Shown here: piece after piece, positions 17,389 to 25,117 of the stretch
Layout of the letters: every line of letters begins with the position of its first letter
Position numbering within the stretch: the first letter of the stretch is position 1
DNA from: DASUPK01 sp963795665
GTDB lineage: Bacteria; Actinomycetota; Thermoleophilia; Solirubrobacterales; 70-9
Reading direction: 5' to 3'
DNA length: 64,000 nt
NCBI GenBank assembly: GCA_963795665.1
Contig: CAWCIP010000018.1
Span: forward strand, 5,126-69,125
Translations under genes and position numbers: made by a program
The notes under the pieces: generated by a model
What the model was told of the DNA's origin: nothing
The model's input: the letters and a program-made list of their open reading frames with translations, nothing else
Database searches by the model: none

Positions 17389-18796
17389 AGCCCACCATCA
17401 CCGCGAGCATGAAGTACTGCGAGCGGGATGCGTGGCGAACGTTGTCGTAGACCGCCAGCGCCCGGTCGTGTGCCAGCGTCAGGGCCGTCACGTGGCCGAC
17501 GACCAGCGCTGCCACCTGGACGTACCAGACCGTGTTCGAGCTGACGATGCCGTAGTTGATCCCGCCGCCCGCGGTCCCGAACAGGTCGGAGCCGTGACCG
17601 AGGGGGTCGGACAGGATGTAGGTGAACTGGGCCTGCTCCTGGTAGAGGAAGGCGCTGAAGTAGTGCGCCACGAGGTAGGCGAGCGCGATCGGGATCAGGG
17701 AGTGCGCGAACGAGCGGCCGAGCTCCTTGATGCGCGGCGAGCCGCTGACCGTGTGCATCCCCGCCACACCCAGCCAGTAGAGCCCGGAGACGACGCCCAG
17801 CGTGATCAGCAGCCAGATCGTGTTCGCGACCCGGAATGAGTCGGGCAGGCTCAGGCCGATGTCGCTGCAGCGCTCGAACGTCCACCTGATCGAACCGGAA
17901 AGGACGCCCTCCTGGGCCCCATCGAAGCTCGTCACCGTGATCGAGGTGAGCACCAGAGCCGCGGCTCCGGGGATGGCGGCCCACTGCGGGGCGCCGGTGA
18001 GGAACTTGCGGCGGCCGACCTGACCGTCCCGCGCCTCGAACGGCGCCAGCTGGGAGAACATCCCGAAATAGGCGTTGAACGTCTCCCCCCGCCGGATCCA
18101 CTCCTCCACCCCGAACAGGGCCATGCAGATGAAGGTGATGACGCTGTAGATCACCGTGGCGATGGCGACCTTATGCGGCGTCGGGGCGACCCCTCCGCCG
18201 GCGATCAGCTCCAGCCAGACGAAGAGCAGCACGCCGAGGACGGCCGGCCAGCGACCGAACGCGTCCGGGTAGGTGAATGGGGCCGGCGCGCTCTGTCCCG
18301 CCACCAGGCGGAAGCCGCCCGAGACCATCCGGCCGATCGCGCGCCACGGATTGAACGCCCGGAAGACGTCACCGAACAGCACGCTCAACAGGACCAGGCC
18401 GAGCCAGAACGTGTAGAAGACGAAGATGATCGAGAAGTTCTGGGTGGGGTCCTCGATGCCGCGGAAGCCTGCATAGAGGACGACGAAGAAGAGCCCGACT
18501 CCGATCAGCCCACAGACGATCTGCGTCCCGGCGTTGAGCAACGCGCCGGAGAACCACCGCGGCATCGCGCGCCAGTCCTCCTCCTGCAGGCGCGCCGACG
18601 TCCAGGCGACCGAGAGCAGCGCGAAGGAGATGATCAGGACGAGCGACGCACCCCAGGCGAACAGCCAGGCGGGGACCGGCAGGTCCTTGCGCCCGACCAG
18701 CGCATGGGCCGAGGCGACGTCAGGGAAGAGAAGCATGGCGATAGGACTCGCGAACGCGAGCCCCACCGCCAGCTTCAGCCTTGACGCCCTCATCAC
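17345..18796 (-). CDS. Polytopic membrane protein, FedA/fenitrothion-hydrolase-like family
   Basis: A 483-residue protein with about ten membrane segments. It begins with a signal-like segment (LAVGLAFASPIAMLLF, then PDVASA) and a predicted AxA cleavage directly before HALVGRKDLPVPAWLF, which would leave His as the mature N-terminal residue. Other features are FRAFNPWRAIGR, FGVEEWIRRGETFNAYFGMF, and AHYFSAFLYQEQAQF. Similar actinobacterial proteins are often named after fenitrothion hydrolase FedA; that name says little about function. The start overlaps the stop of the cupredoxin-like gene (ATGA). A free N-terminal His recalls the copper His-brace of CopC and PmoB; this is inference. Confidence 0.7.
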   Translation of the reverse strand: MMRASRLKLAVGLAFASPIAMLLFPDVASAHALVGRKDLPVPAWLFAWGASLVLIISFALLSVAWTSARLQEEDWRAMPRWFSGALLNAGTQIVCGLIGVGLFFVVLYAGFRGIEDPTQNFSIIFVFYTFWLGLVLLSVLFGDVFRAFNPWRAIGRMVSGGFRLVAGQSAPAPFTYPDAFGRWPAVLGVLLFVWLELIAGGGVAPTPHKVAIATVIYSVITFICMALFGVEEWIRRGETFNAYFGMFSQLAPFEARDGQVGRRKFLTGAPQWAAIPGAAALVLTSITVTSFDGAQEGVLSGSIRWTFERCSDIGLSLPDSFRVANTIWLLITLGVVSGLYWLGVAGMHTVSGSPRIKELGRSFAHSLIPIALAYLVAHYFSAFLYQEQAQFTYILSDPLGHGSDLFGTAGGGINYGIVSSNTVWYVQVAALVVGHVTALTLAHDRALAVYDNVRHASRSQYFMLAVMVGFTCFGLFLLSQANA

Positions 18797-19179
18797 GGAT
18801 TGACGTGGAGCGTGGCGATCGGCCCCTCGGTCTTGTCGGACCGATGGACCTCGATCTCGAACTCACCATCGAGGCTCGCCGGGAACGAGAACGTCACCGG
18901 GCTGTGCTCGGCCGGCTTCTCGATCTCGTAGCCGTGGACGTGGACCTCGCCCTCGGGCGCGGCCAGGTTGACGTGCAGCTGGACCTGGTCGCCCTTGTTG
19001 TAGGTCAGCGTCTTCACGCCGCCGACCGGATTGCCGCTCGCGTCGACGCTCAGCACCTGCACGCCCTTCGCCGTGTTGCTGCTCGTGTCGCTGTTGTTGC
19101 TCTTCAGCACCACGAAGACCACCACCGCGGCGACGATCACCGCCGCGATCAGGCCGAGTCGTGCAGCCCTGGATTGCAT
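18793..19179 (-). CDS. Membrane-anchored cupredoxin-like protein
   Basis: A 128-residue protein with an N-terminal membrane anchor (AARLGLIAAVIVAAVVVFVV), a low-complexity Asn/Ser/Thr linker and a beta-sandwich domain. The domain shows LTYNKGDQVQLHVNLA, EVHVHGYEIEKPAEHSPVTF, and ASLDGEFEIEVHRSD, the strand order of cupredoxin-fold proteins. The HVHGYEIE motif offers two His, but the type 1 copper Cys is absent. The ATG at 19179 has a perfect AAGGAGGT ribosome-binding site. It is coupled to the FedA-like gene by ATGA. It may bind copper or another ligand outside the membrane. Confidence 0.75.
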   Translation of the reverse strand: MQSRAARLGLIAAVIVAAVVVFVVLKSNNSDTSSNTAKGVQVLSVDASGNPVGGVKTLTYNKGDQVQLHVNLAAPEGEVHVHGYEIEKPAEHSPVTFSFPASLDGEFEIEVHRSDKTEGPIATLHVNP

Positions 19180-19187
19180 TCGGAAAG

Positions 19188-19195
19188 ACCTCCTT
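19188..19195 (-). promoter_or_regulatory. Consensus Shine-Dalgarno for the cupredoxin-like gene
   Basis: On the minus strand AAGGAGGT lies 8 nt before the ATG at 19179. It is a full match to the anti-Shine-Dalgarno consensus, stronger than most sites in this window, and fixes the start. It implies high translation of this pair. Confidence 0.8.
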
Positions 19196-19249
19196 GGATG
19201 TGCGCACCGTCGCCTCGCTGCCTAAACGAGGGCAAAACGCGCGCGGATT

Positions 19250-19271
19250 GGCACCTGTCTAGGCAGGTGCC
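19250..19271. terminator. Inverted repeat at the 3' end of the 193-aa membrane protein gene
   Basis: GGCACCTG-TCTAGG-CAGGTGCC is a perfect 8-bp inverted repeat with a 6-nt loop spanning the stop codon of the upstream minus-strand gene. On that strand it is followed 12 nt later by TTTTG, so it may act as a weak intrinsic terminator or transcript 3'-end stabiliser between that gene and the cupredoxin-like gene. Confidence 0.5.
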
Positions 19272-19840
19272 GGCGGAGGCGGCCGCCTGGCGAGGCCAAA
19301 CGCAAGGGGCGCGGAGAGCAAGCTGATTGCGCGAGCGGGAAGGGCCCTACCGTGCACGGCGGGCGCCCGCGAGCGCAGCGGCCGCGCGGCGTGGGTCACG
19401 GCGATCACGCGCTCGACCCCTTCGAGCACATGCGCCAGCAGCGCCGCCAGGGCGCCGATCGCTACGGCAAGGGGCAGCGCCACCCAGCCGCCCCCGGCAA
19501 GCAGACCGGCGGGGCCAGTTGAATGCCCCGCCATCAATCCCTCGAGCAGCTCCTGTCCGACGTAGATCGCAAGCAGCGCGCCTGCAAAGAGCGCCATGCG
19601 TCGGGCCAGCGGCGTCCGTGCGGATGACGCGCCCTCGGTGCCGCGAAGCAAGGTCGCGAGGATGGCCGCCAAGACCAACACCGAGAGCGGCGGCAGGAGA
19701 TCGGCCATGTATCGATGACCCTCCGCCGCCGAGGATCCCCCCAGGGCGATCAGGTAACGGAGCTGGTGCAGCGCGAAGGCCCCCAGCGCCAGGATGCTCG
19801 CCAGCCGGACCCTATGGGCGGTGCGCATTGCCGATCTCAT
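19259..19840 (-). CDS. Hypothetical membrane protein (193 aa)
   Basis: A 193-residue protein with about four hydrophobic segments (LASILALGAFALHQLRYLIA, LLPPLSVLVLAAILATLL, ALFAGALLAIYVGQELLEGL, WVALPLAVAIGALAALLAHV). The loop HQLRYLIALGGSSAAEGHRY precedes the second segment and has two His. The cytoplasmic tail is Arg- and Pro-rich. The start at 19840 lies 12 bp after the stop of the small membrane protein at 19853. I do not recognise the family. Position among metal-related envelope genes is the only functional hint. Confidence 0.65.
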   Translation of the reverse strand: MRSAMRTAHRVRLASILALGAFALHQLRYLIALGGSSAAEGHRYMADLLPPLSVLVLAAILATLLRGTEGASSARTPLARRMALFAGALLAIYVGQELLEGLMAGHSTGPAGLLAGGGWVALPLAVAIGALAALLAHVLEGVERVIAVTHAARPLRSRAPAVHGRALPARAISLLSAPLAFGLARRPPPPAPA

Positions 19841-19852
19841 CGGTCGAGAATC

Positions 19853-20065
19853 CTACCGAGACGGTTTCGGCTTGGACACCTTCGCCGGCGGGGCAGCGGG
19901 CTGCGTCTGAGTCTGGGTCTGGGTTGCGTTGCCCGAGAGCGAGGGCGCGTCGATCGTGTTGCGGGAGCCCAGGAACAGGAAGAGCAGGATCACCGTGATC
20001 CCGAGCAGGATCCCCAGGACGATTCCGATCGCGCGGTCGCTGACTCTCCCACCGCGTCCGCGCAC
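19853..20065 (-). CDS. Small membrane protein with Thr/Gln/Pro/Lys tail
   Basis: A 70-residue protein: short Arg/Gly-rich N-terminus, one strong membrane helix (AIGIVLGILLGITVILLFLF), then a low-complexity extracytoplasmic tail with TQTQTQTQPAAPP and a basic end (KVSKPKPSR). It starts about 14 bp after the TenA-like gene and ends 12 bp before the next membrane gene, so it sits in a minus-strand operon. Function unknown. The tail could reach into the cell wall. Confidence 0.6.
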   Translation of the reverse strand: MRGRGGRVSDRAIGIVLGILLGITVILLFLFLGSRNTIDAPSLSGNATQTQTQTQPAAPPAKVSKPKPSR

Positions 20066-20079
20066 AGAGGCTCCGGGAT

Positions 20080-20697
20080 TCAGCTGACTCCGTCGAGCAG
20101 CCGCCAGTTGGCCTGGAAGGCGGACTCGGCGGCGTCGACGAGGGCGTCCTCGTCAGCCGGCGTCATCGCGTCCTCGATCAGCCGCCGCGACTCCTCGGCG
20201 TGTGCGTGGTCGGCCTCCTCGTGGACCCGGAAGTACTCGCCGCCGGGACCGCCATTGATGCCGTAGAAGCGGGAGAGCCCCTCACGCTTGATGCGCGAGA
20301 TCTCCGGCTGCCCGCTCTCGATCGCGTACATCCGCGCCAGCTGGGCCAGGTAGCCGTCGGGCGCGGTCCAGTCCGTCACGCACTCGGCGGTCTCCGGCGT
20401 CGGCTCGGCTCCGATCTCGCCGCCCGTCGCTTCGACGAAGTCGTCCCAGAGGCCAACGTGAGCCGCCTCCTCGGCGGCGTGGGCCTCGATCTCGCCGCGG
20501 CTCGTCTCTGGAGCGGCCTCGGCGGTCTGGCTGCAGAGGCGGGCCAGGGCCTCGGTCGCGTGGCGGTACTGGCCGGCGTAGCGGGCGAGCTCCTCGCGGC
20601 TCAGCTCTCCCGCCGACCAGCGCACGTAGAAGGGATGCTCGAGCACGTTGTGGCGGGCCCGACTCTCCTCGATCCGCTCCCAGACAGCATCGCTCAC
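20080..20697 (-). CDS. TenA/PqqC/CADD-like haem-oxygenase-fold protein
   Basis: A 205-residue all-helical protein of the TenA/PqqC/CADD superfamily. Typical are HPFYVRWSAGELSREELARY, AGQYRHATEALARL, the E-x-x-x-H element AAEEAAHVGLWDDFV, YAIESGQPEISRIK, and a distal HEEADHAHAEESRRL. These acidic and His residues match a di-iron oxidase/CADD-like site better than the thiaminase site of TenA, which relies on a Cys. No thiamine or PQQ genes are nearby. Possible roles include haem-oxygenase-like di-iron chemistry; the substrate is unknown. Confidence 0.8.
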   Translation of the reverse strand: MSDAVWERIEESRARHNVLEHPFYVRWSAGELSREELARYAGQYRHATEALARLCSQTAEAAPETSRGEIEAHAAEEAAHVGLWDDFVEATGGEIGAEPTPETAECVTDWTAPDGYLAQLARMYAIESGQPEISRIKREGLSRFYGINGGPGGEYFRVHEEADHAHAEESRRLIEDAMTPADEDALVDAAESAFQANWRLLDGVS

Positions 20698-20774
20698 TCA
20701 GACCACTCCTTACTCATCGGGGACCGGCGCAGCATACCCTCCGGCGCCTGCGTCCCCCGCGACCCGACATCGCC

Positions 20775-21569
20775 GTGCCCCCCATCCCGCCCGGGCTCGA
20801 CTGGGTGGGCGATCCCGTGGAGTCGATCGACCGAGTCGTCGCCGCAGGGCCGGCGCTCGTCCACTTCTTCGACTTCGCGCAGCTCAACTCGATCCGGACG
20901 CTCCCTTATCTCCAGGCCTGGCACGAGCGCTACGAGGACGACGGCCTCCGGATGATCGGCGTCCACTCCCCGCGCTTCCCGTTCACCCAGGCCCACGACG
21001 CGGTGGCCGCGGCAGCCGAGCGCCTCGGGATCGACTGGCCCGTTGCCGTGGACCCGGAGTTCACCCTCTGGCGGATCTACGAGCCGCATGGGTGGCCTGC
21101 CCTCTTCCTCTGGGGTCAGGGCGGCGCCCTGCGCTGGTACCACCTCGGCGAGGGGGACTACACAGGCACCGAGGAGGCGATCCGCGAGGCGCTCCCTGAG
21201 ACGAACGGGGGCGGCGACGGGCCGCCGCTGCTGGAGCCCGTCCGGCCTTCCGATGCGCCGGACGTCCAGGTGATCGCCCCCACCCCCGAGCTCTTTCCGG
21301 GTGGATCCACGGAGGAGCCGTGGTCGAGCACCGAGGGACGCGCTTCGCTCGAGCTCGAATACGAGGCAGGCGGCGCCTACGCCGCCACCGACAGCGAGGG
21401 CCGGATCGCGATCAAGGTCGACGGGGAGCATCGCGACCCGATCGAGGTCACCCACCCCGGGCTGCATGAGCTGACCGCGCACGACCGGACCGAGCGCCAT
21501 TCACTCGAACTCGAGCCGTCCCCGGGATTGCTGGTCTACTCGATTCAGTTCGCTGCCGGGGTGCCCTGA
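20775..21569 (+). CDS. DipZ-type thioredoxin-fold protein lacking the CxxC active site
   Basis: A 264-residue soluble protein aligning with the extracytoplasmic half of DipZ. Residues 1-150 form a TlpA-like thioredoxin fold: RTLPYLQAWHERYEDDGLRM, IGVHSPRFPFTQAHDAV, GWPALFLWGQGG (cis-Pro kept), HLGEGDYTGTEEAIREAL. Residues 160-264 match the beta-sandwich module (TDSEGRIAIKVDGEH, LLVYSIQFAAG). Where DipZ has C-I-N-C before R-T-L-P-Y-L, this protein has A-Q-L-N-S-I, so both redox Cys are gone, and no signal peptide or DsbD-like membrane domain is present. It starts with GTG at 20775, and its 3' end overlaps the convergent ispH. A binding role is more likely than catalysis. Confidence 0.8.
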   Translation: MPPIPPGLDWVGDPVESIDRVVAAGPALVHFFDFAQLNSIRTLPYLQAWHERYEDDGLRMIGVHSPRFPFTQAHDAVAAAAERLGIDWPVAVDPEFTLWRIYEPHGWPALFLWGQGGALRWYHLGEGDYTGTEEAIREALPETNGGGDGPPLLEPVRPSDAPDVQVIAPTPELFPGGSTEEPWSSTEGRASLELEYEAGGAYAATDSEGRIAIKVDGEHRDPIEVTHPGLHELTAHDRTERHSLELEPSPGLLVYSIQFAAGVP

Positions 21570-22567
21570 GACGCAGCGAGCTCCTGGCGGATCTCGCCGG
21601 GGAGCATGAAGCGGACGTCCTCGTCGACCGTCTTCAGCTCGGATACGTCGTCGACGCCCCGCTCGCGGAAGAAGGTGACCAGCTGCTCGACCAGCTCCTC
21701 CGGGGCGCTCGCCCCGGAGGTGATGCCCACCGTCTCGACGCCCTCGAGCCAGGCCTCGTCGACCTGGAGGTGGTTGTCGATCAGGTAGGAGTCGGCCCCG
21801 TGCTCACGGGCGACCTCGACCAGGCGGTTGGAGTTCGACGAGTTGGTCGACCCGATCACCAGGACCAGGTCGCATTCGCGTGCCAGCTCCTTGACGGCGG
21901 CCTGTCGGTTGGTGGTCGCGTAACAGATGTCGTCCGTCTTCGGCCCGACGGCGTTCGGGAACTTCTCCTTCAGGCGGTCGATGATCGAGCTGGTCTCATC
22001 CACCGAGAGCGTGGTCTGGGTGATGTAGGCGATCCTGTCGGGATCCTCGATCTCGAGCTCGTCGACGTCGGACTCGGTCTGCACCAGGACGGTCCGCTCA
22101 GGCGCCTCGCCGGTCGTCCCCTCGACCTCCTCGTGACCCTCGTGACCGATCAGGACGATCGTGTAGCCCTCCTGGGCGAACTTCCGGGCCTCGACGTGGA
22201 CCTTGGTGACGAGCGGGCAGGTCGCGTCGATCGTGCGCAGCCGGCGCCTCTCGGCGTTCTCGTGGACGCTCGGGGCTACCCCGTGGGCCGAGAAGACGAC
22301 CATCTCGCCCTCGGGGACTTGTGTCTCCTCCTCGACGAAGATCGCACCGCGCTTCTCGAGCTCCTGCACCACGTGCTTGTTGTGCACGATCTCCTTGCGC
22401 ACGTAGACGGGCTCGCCGTAGAGGTCCAGGGCGTGCTCGACCGTCTCCACGGCACGATCGACGCCCGCGCAGTAGCCACGCGGCGCCGCGAGCAGGACCT
22501 TCGAGGGACCCGTCGAAGGAGTTTTCGGAGGTGGACTGCACGCCCGGGCGAAGGGTAGCGGCCGCAT
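21545..22567 (-). CDS. ispH: 4-hydroxy-3-methylbut-2-enyl diphosphate reductase
   Basis: A 340-residue IspH, the last enzyme of the MEP isoprenoid pathway, reducing HMBPP to IPP and DMAPP with a 4Fe-4S cluster. The three cluster Cys are in APRGYCAGVDRAV (C33), IDATCPLVTKVH (C117) and DDICYATTNRQ (C215). Other conserved elements are YVRKEIVHNKHVVQELE, FSAHGVAP, YITQTTLSVDET and VIGSTNSSNSNRL. The first 20 residues are non-conserved, so the true start may lie slightly downstream. The 3' end overlaps the DipZ-like gene by 25 bp. Its need for Fe-S clusters links it to the suf genes of the window. Confidence 0.96.
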   Translation of the reverse strand: MRPLPFARACSPPPKTPSTGPSKVLLAAPRGYCAGVDRAVETVEHALDLYGEPVYVRKEIVHNKHVVQELEKRGAIFVEEETQVPEGEMVVFSAHGVAPSVHENAERRRLRTIDATCPLVTKVHVEARKFAQEGYTIVLIGHEGHEEVEGTTGEAPERTVLVQTESDVDELEIEDPDRIAYITQTTLSVDETSSIIDRLKEKFPNAVGPKTDDICYATTNRQAAVKELARECDLVLVIGSTNSSNSNRLVEVAREHGADSYLIDNHLQVDEAWLEGVETVGITSGASAPEELVEQLVTFFRERGVDDVSELKTVDEDVRFMLPGEIRQELAASQGTPAAN

Positions 22568-22594
22568 CGCGCCGAGAGGCTAGGCTTGCCGGCG

Positions 22595-24040
22595 ATGGCA
22601 CAGGGACACATGGACCGCCTCAGCTCGATCGACGCATCGTTCCTGACGAACGAGACATCGAGCGCGCACATGCACGTCGGCGCGATCCTGATCTTCGAGG
22701 GGCCGCCGCCCGCCTACGACGACTTCCTGGCCCACGTCGGGAGCCGGCTGCACCTCGTGCCCCGCTTCCGCCAGAAGCTTGCCTTCCCGCCGGTGGAGAC
22801 CGGCAGGCCGTTCTGGATCGACGACCCGCACTTCCATCTCGCCTACCACGTTCGCCACTCGGCGCTCCCCGCGCCGGGCTCGGAGGAGCAGCTCCGGAAC
22901 ATCGCCGGGCGGCTCTTCTCGCAGGCGCTCGACCGCTCCAAGCCGCTCTGGGAGCTGTGGCTCGTCCAGGGCCTCGAGAAGAACCGATTCGCGATCGTGA
23001 CCAAGACCCACCACGCCCTGGTCGACGGCGTCTCCGGCGTCGACATCGCCACGGTCCTGTTCGACGTGAAGCCGGTGCCCGAGCCGATCGAGCCCGATCG
23101 CGACTGGGTGCCGCAACCTCCCCCCTCCTCGGCCGAGCTCGCGGCCCGCGGGCTGACCGAGCTCGGCGAGACCCCCTTCAAGCTGACCAGGCGCGCAATG
23201 CGGGCGGCCACCCATCCCAGGCGGACGGCCCACCGGGTGGTTGAGGCCGGCGAGGCGCTCGCCGAGGTCGGCTGGAACTTCACCGATCCCGCTCCGGACG
23301 TTCCGCTCAACACCGAGATCGGCTCCCACCGCCGCTTCGCCTGGGCCAAGGCGGAGCTGGGCGACTTCAAGCGGATCAAGGACGCGCTCGGCGGCACGGT
23401 CAACGACGTGGTGCTCACCGTCGTCAGCGGCGCGTTGCGGAGCTGGCTGCGAAGCCGAGGCATCAAGACCGAGGGACTGGAGCTGCGGGCGCTGGTGCCG
23501 GTCTCGATCCGCGCCGAGGACGAGCACGGCCAGCTCGGCAACCGGATCGCCGCGATGAGGGGACCGCTGCCGGTCTACATCGAGGATCCGGTGAAGAGGC
23601 TCGACGCGGTCAAACGCGCGATGGGCAGCCTCAAGGAGTCCAAACAGGCGCTGGGCGCCGAGGTGATCTCGCGCTTCAACGACTTCGCCCCGCCTACGCT
23701 GCTCGCCCAGGCATCGCGGATCAACTTCTCGACCCGGCTCTTCAACCTGATCGTCACCAACGTCCCAGGGCCGCAGATCCCGCTGTACGTGCTCGGCCGC
23801 GAGCTGCAGGACGTCTTCCCGGTCGCCTTTCTGCCCGAGAACCACGCCCTGGCGATCGCGATCATGAGCTACCACGGCGGCATCGACTTCGGGCTGCTCG
23901 GGGACTACGACGGCATGGAGGACATCGACATGCTCGCCACCGGGCTATCGGAGTCCCTTGGCGATCTGCTCGCCGCGGCCGAGGCAGCCGAGGCCCGCTC
24001 GCAGGCGAACCTGGCCGCCGGCGCCGACCTGCCGGGCTAG
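22595..24040 (+). CDS. Wax ester synthase/diacylglycerol acyltransferase (WS/DGAT)
   Basis: A 481-residue WS/DGAT acyltransferase that esterifies acyl-CoA to diacylglycerol or fatty alcohol to make triacylglycerol or wax esters. The catalytic motif HHALVDG is at residues 139-145. The conserved NDVVLTVVSGALRSWL and the C-terminal LIVTNVPGPQIPLYVLGREL match the family, as does the length. ATG 22595 is preferred over an upstream TTG because MDRLSSIDASFL is the usual N-terminus. It suggests storage-lipid accumulation, common in actinobacteria. The next gene starts 18 bp downstream. Confidence 0.95.
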   Translation: MAQGHMDRLSSIDASFLTNETSSAHMHVGAILIFEGPPPAYDDFLAHVGSRLHLVPRFRQKLAFPPVETGRPFWIDDPHFHLAYHVRHSALPAPGSEEQLRNIAGRLFSQALDRSKPLWELWLVQGLEKNRFAIVTKTHHALVDGVSGVDIATVLFDVKPVPEPIEPDRDWVPQPPPSSAELAARGLTELGETPFKLTRRAMRAATHPRRTAHRVVEAGEALAEVGWNFTDPAPDVPLNTEIGSHRRFAWAKAELGDFKRIKDALGGTVNDVVLTVVSGALRSWLRSRGIKTEGLELRALVPVSIRAEDEHGQLGNRIAAMRGPLPVYIEDPVKRLDAVKRAMGSLKESKQALGAEVISRFNDFAPPTLLAQASRINFSTRLFNLIVTNVPGPQIPLYVLGRELQDVFPVAFLPENHALAIAIMSYHGGIDFGLLGDYDGMEDIDMLATGLSESLGDLLAAAEAAEARSQANLAAGADLPG

Positions 24041-24058
24041 CGCCGGCGCTTCACGTCC

Positions 24059-25117
24059 TTGAGCGCCGGCGAACGTGGCCTCTTCTCCTCCGCGACCTGG
24101 CAGCTCCGGGCGCCACTCGCTGAGCCGCTGAAGCGCGGAGCACTTGCTGCGGTGCCCGTCGGGATCGCGTGCCTTGTGGAGCTCGTGACGGATAGCCGGA
24201 TCTGGGGCGGGATCGGCAGCGCCGCGTTGCTCGGTGGGTTCGTCGCCTTCGACGCTCCGGCGCGAATCAGGATGGTCTGGCAGCTGGCCTTTGCCCCGAT
24301 CCTCGGTGCGATGGCCGCGCTCGGGGTCCTTTCGACGAACCCCGCGGGCCTCGCCATCGCGGGCATGACCGTCTGCGGCATCGCGGGCGGCTACTGCGTC
24401 GCCGTCTCCCCGAGACTGGCCGTGGCCGGGATGTCCGCCGTGCTGGGCTTCCTGCTTGCCCAGGGGTTTCTGCTCGACCTCGATCAGGCCCCCAGGGCGC
24501 TTGCCGCGGGGATGGCGGGCGGCCTGCTCCAGGCGGCGCTGTCGGCCGGCGTCTGGTTGCTTTCGGACAGGAGCACCGAGAGCCCAGGGATCGGCGATCG
24601 GGCCCGCAGCGCGCGCAAGCTGCTGCTCGACAACCTCACGCTCGCCTCGCCCAGCCTCCGACACGCCCTCAGATGGGGAACGGCGCTCGGGGCAGCGGTG
24701 GCGACCTACCGCCTCGTCGACCTGCAGGGCCACGGCTACTGGATCCCGCTGACCGTGCTGTTCGTGCTCAAGCCGAGCAGCGACGACACCTGGGAGCGGG
24801 TGGCGATGCGATTGGTGGGAACGGTGGCAGGGCTCGTGTTCGCCACAGCGCTGGCGGAGGCGTTGGGCGCGAGCGCCGTGCCGGTCGCGATCGCGCTGAC
24901 CATCGCCGCGGCGCTCTCCTTCGCCCTGCTGATGCTGGAGTACGCGCTCTTCACCGCGGCGATCACGGTGTTCGTCGTGCTGCTCACGGACTCCCTGGGC
25001 GAGGCCGCGTTCAAGGCGGCCGATCAGCGGGCGGTGGCGACCGCGTTCGGCCTGGCGATCGCCGCCGTCGCGATCGTCGTGCCTCTGGGCGTGGAACGCC
25101 GGACTCAGGTCACCTGA
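24059..25117 (+). CDS. FUSC-family (aromatic-acid-exporter-like) membrane protein
   Basis: A 352-residue protein with two sets of hydrophobic segments separated by a soluble linker, as in FUSC/YccS/AaeB-type proteins. The second half carries the family motif YWIPLTVLFVLKPSSDDTWE followed by AMRLVGTVAGLVFATALAEA. The first half holds LLGGFVAFDAPARIRMVW. It is shorter than AaeB (about 650 aa) and lacks the large C-terminal soluble domain. The start is uncertain: a TTG at 24059 is the earliest. It may export small aromatic or organic acids, which is known only for some relatives. It converges on the sugar ABC permease and overlaps it by 13 bp. Confidence 0.75.
   Translation: MSAGERGLFSSATWQLRAPLAEPLKRGALAAVPVGIACLVELVTDSRIWGGIGSAALLGGFVAFDAPARIRMVWQLAFAPILGAMAALGVLSTNPAGLAIAGMTVCGIAGGYCVAVSPRLAVAGMSAVLGFLLAQGFLLDLDQAPRALAAGMAGGLLQAALSAGVWLLSDRSTESPGIGDRARSARKLLLDNLTLASPSLRHALRWGTALGAAVATYRLVDLQGHGYWIPLTVLFVLKPSSDDTWERVAMRLVGTVAGLVFATALAEALGASAVPVAIALTIAAALSFALLMLEYALFTAAITVFVVLLTDSLGEAAFKAADQRAVATAFGLAIAAVAIVVPLGVERRTQVT

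Noticed and set aside
17345..18796. Calling the membrane protein a fenitrothion (organophosphate) hydrolase
   Set aside because: The name is propagated from FedA; no hydrolase motif is visible in this multi-helix protein and the context is metal-related.
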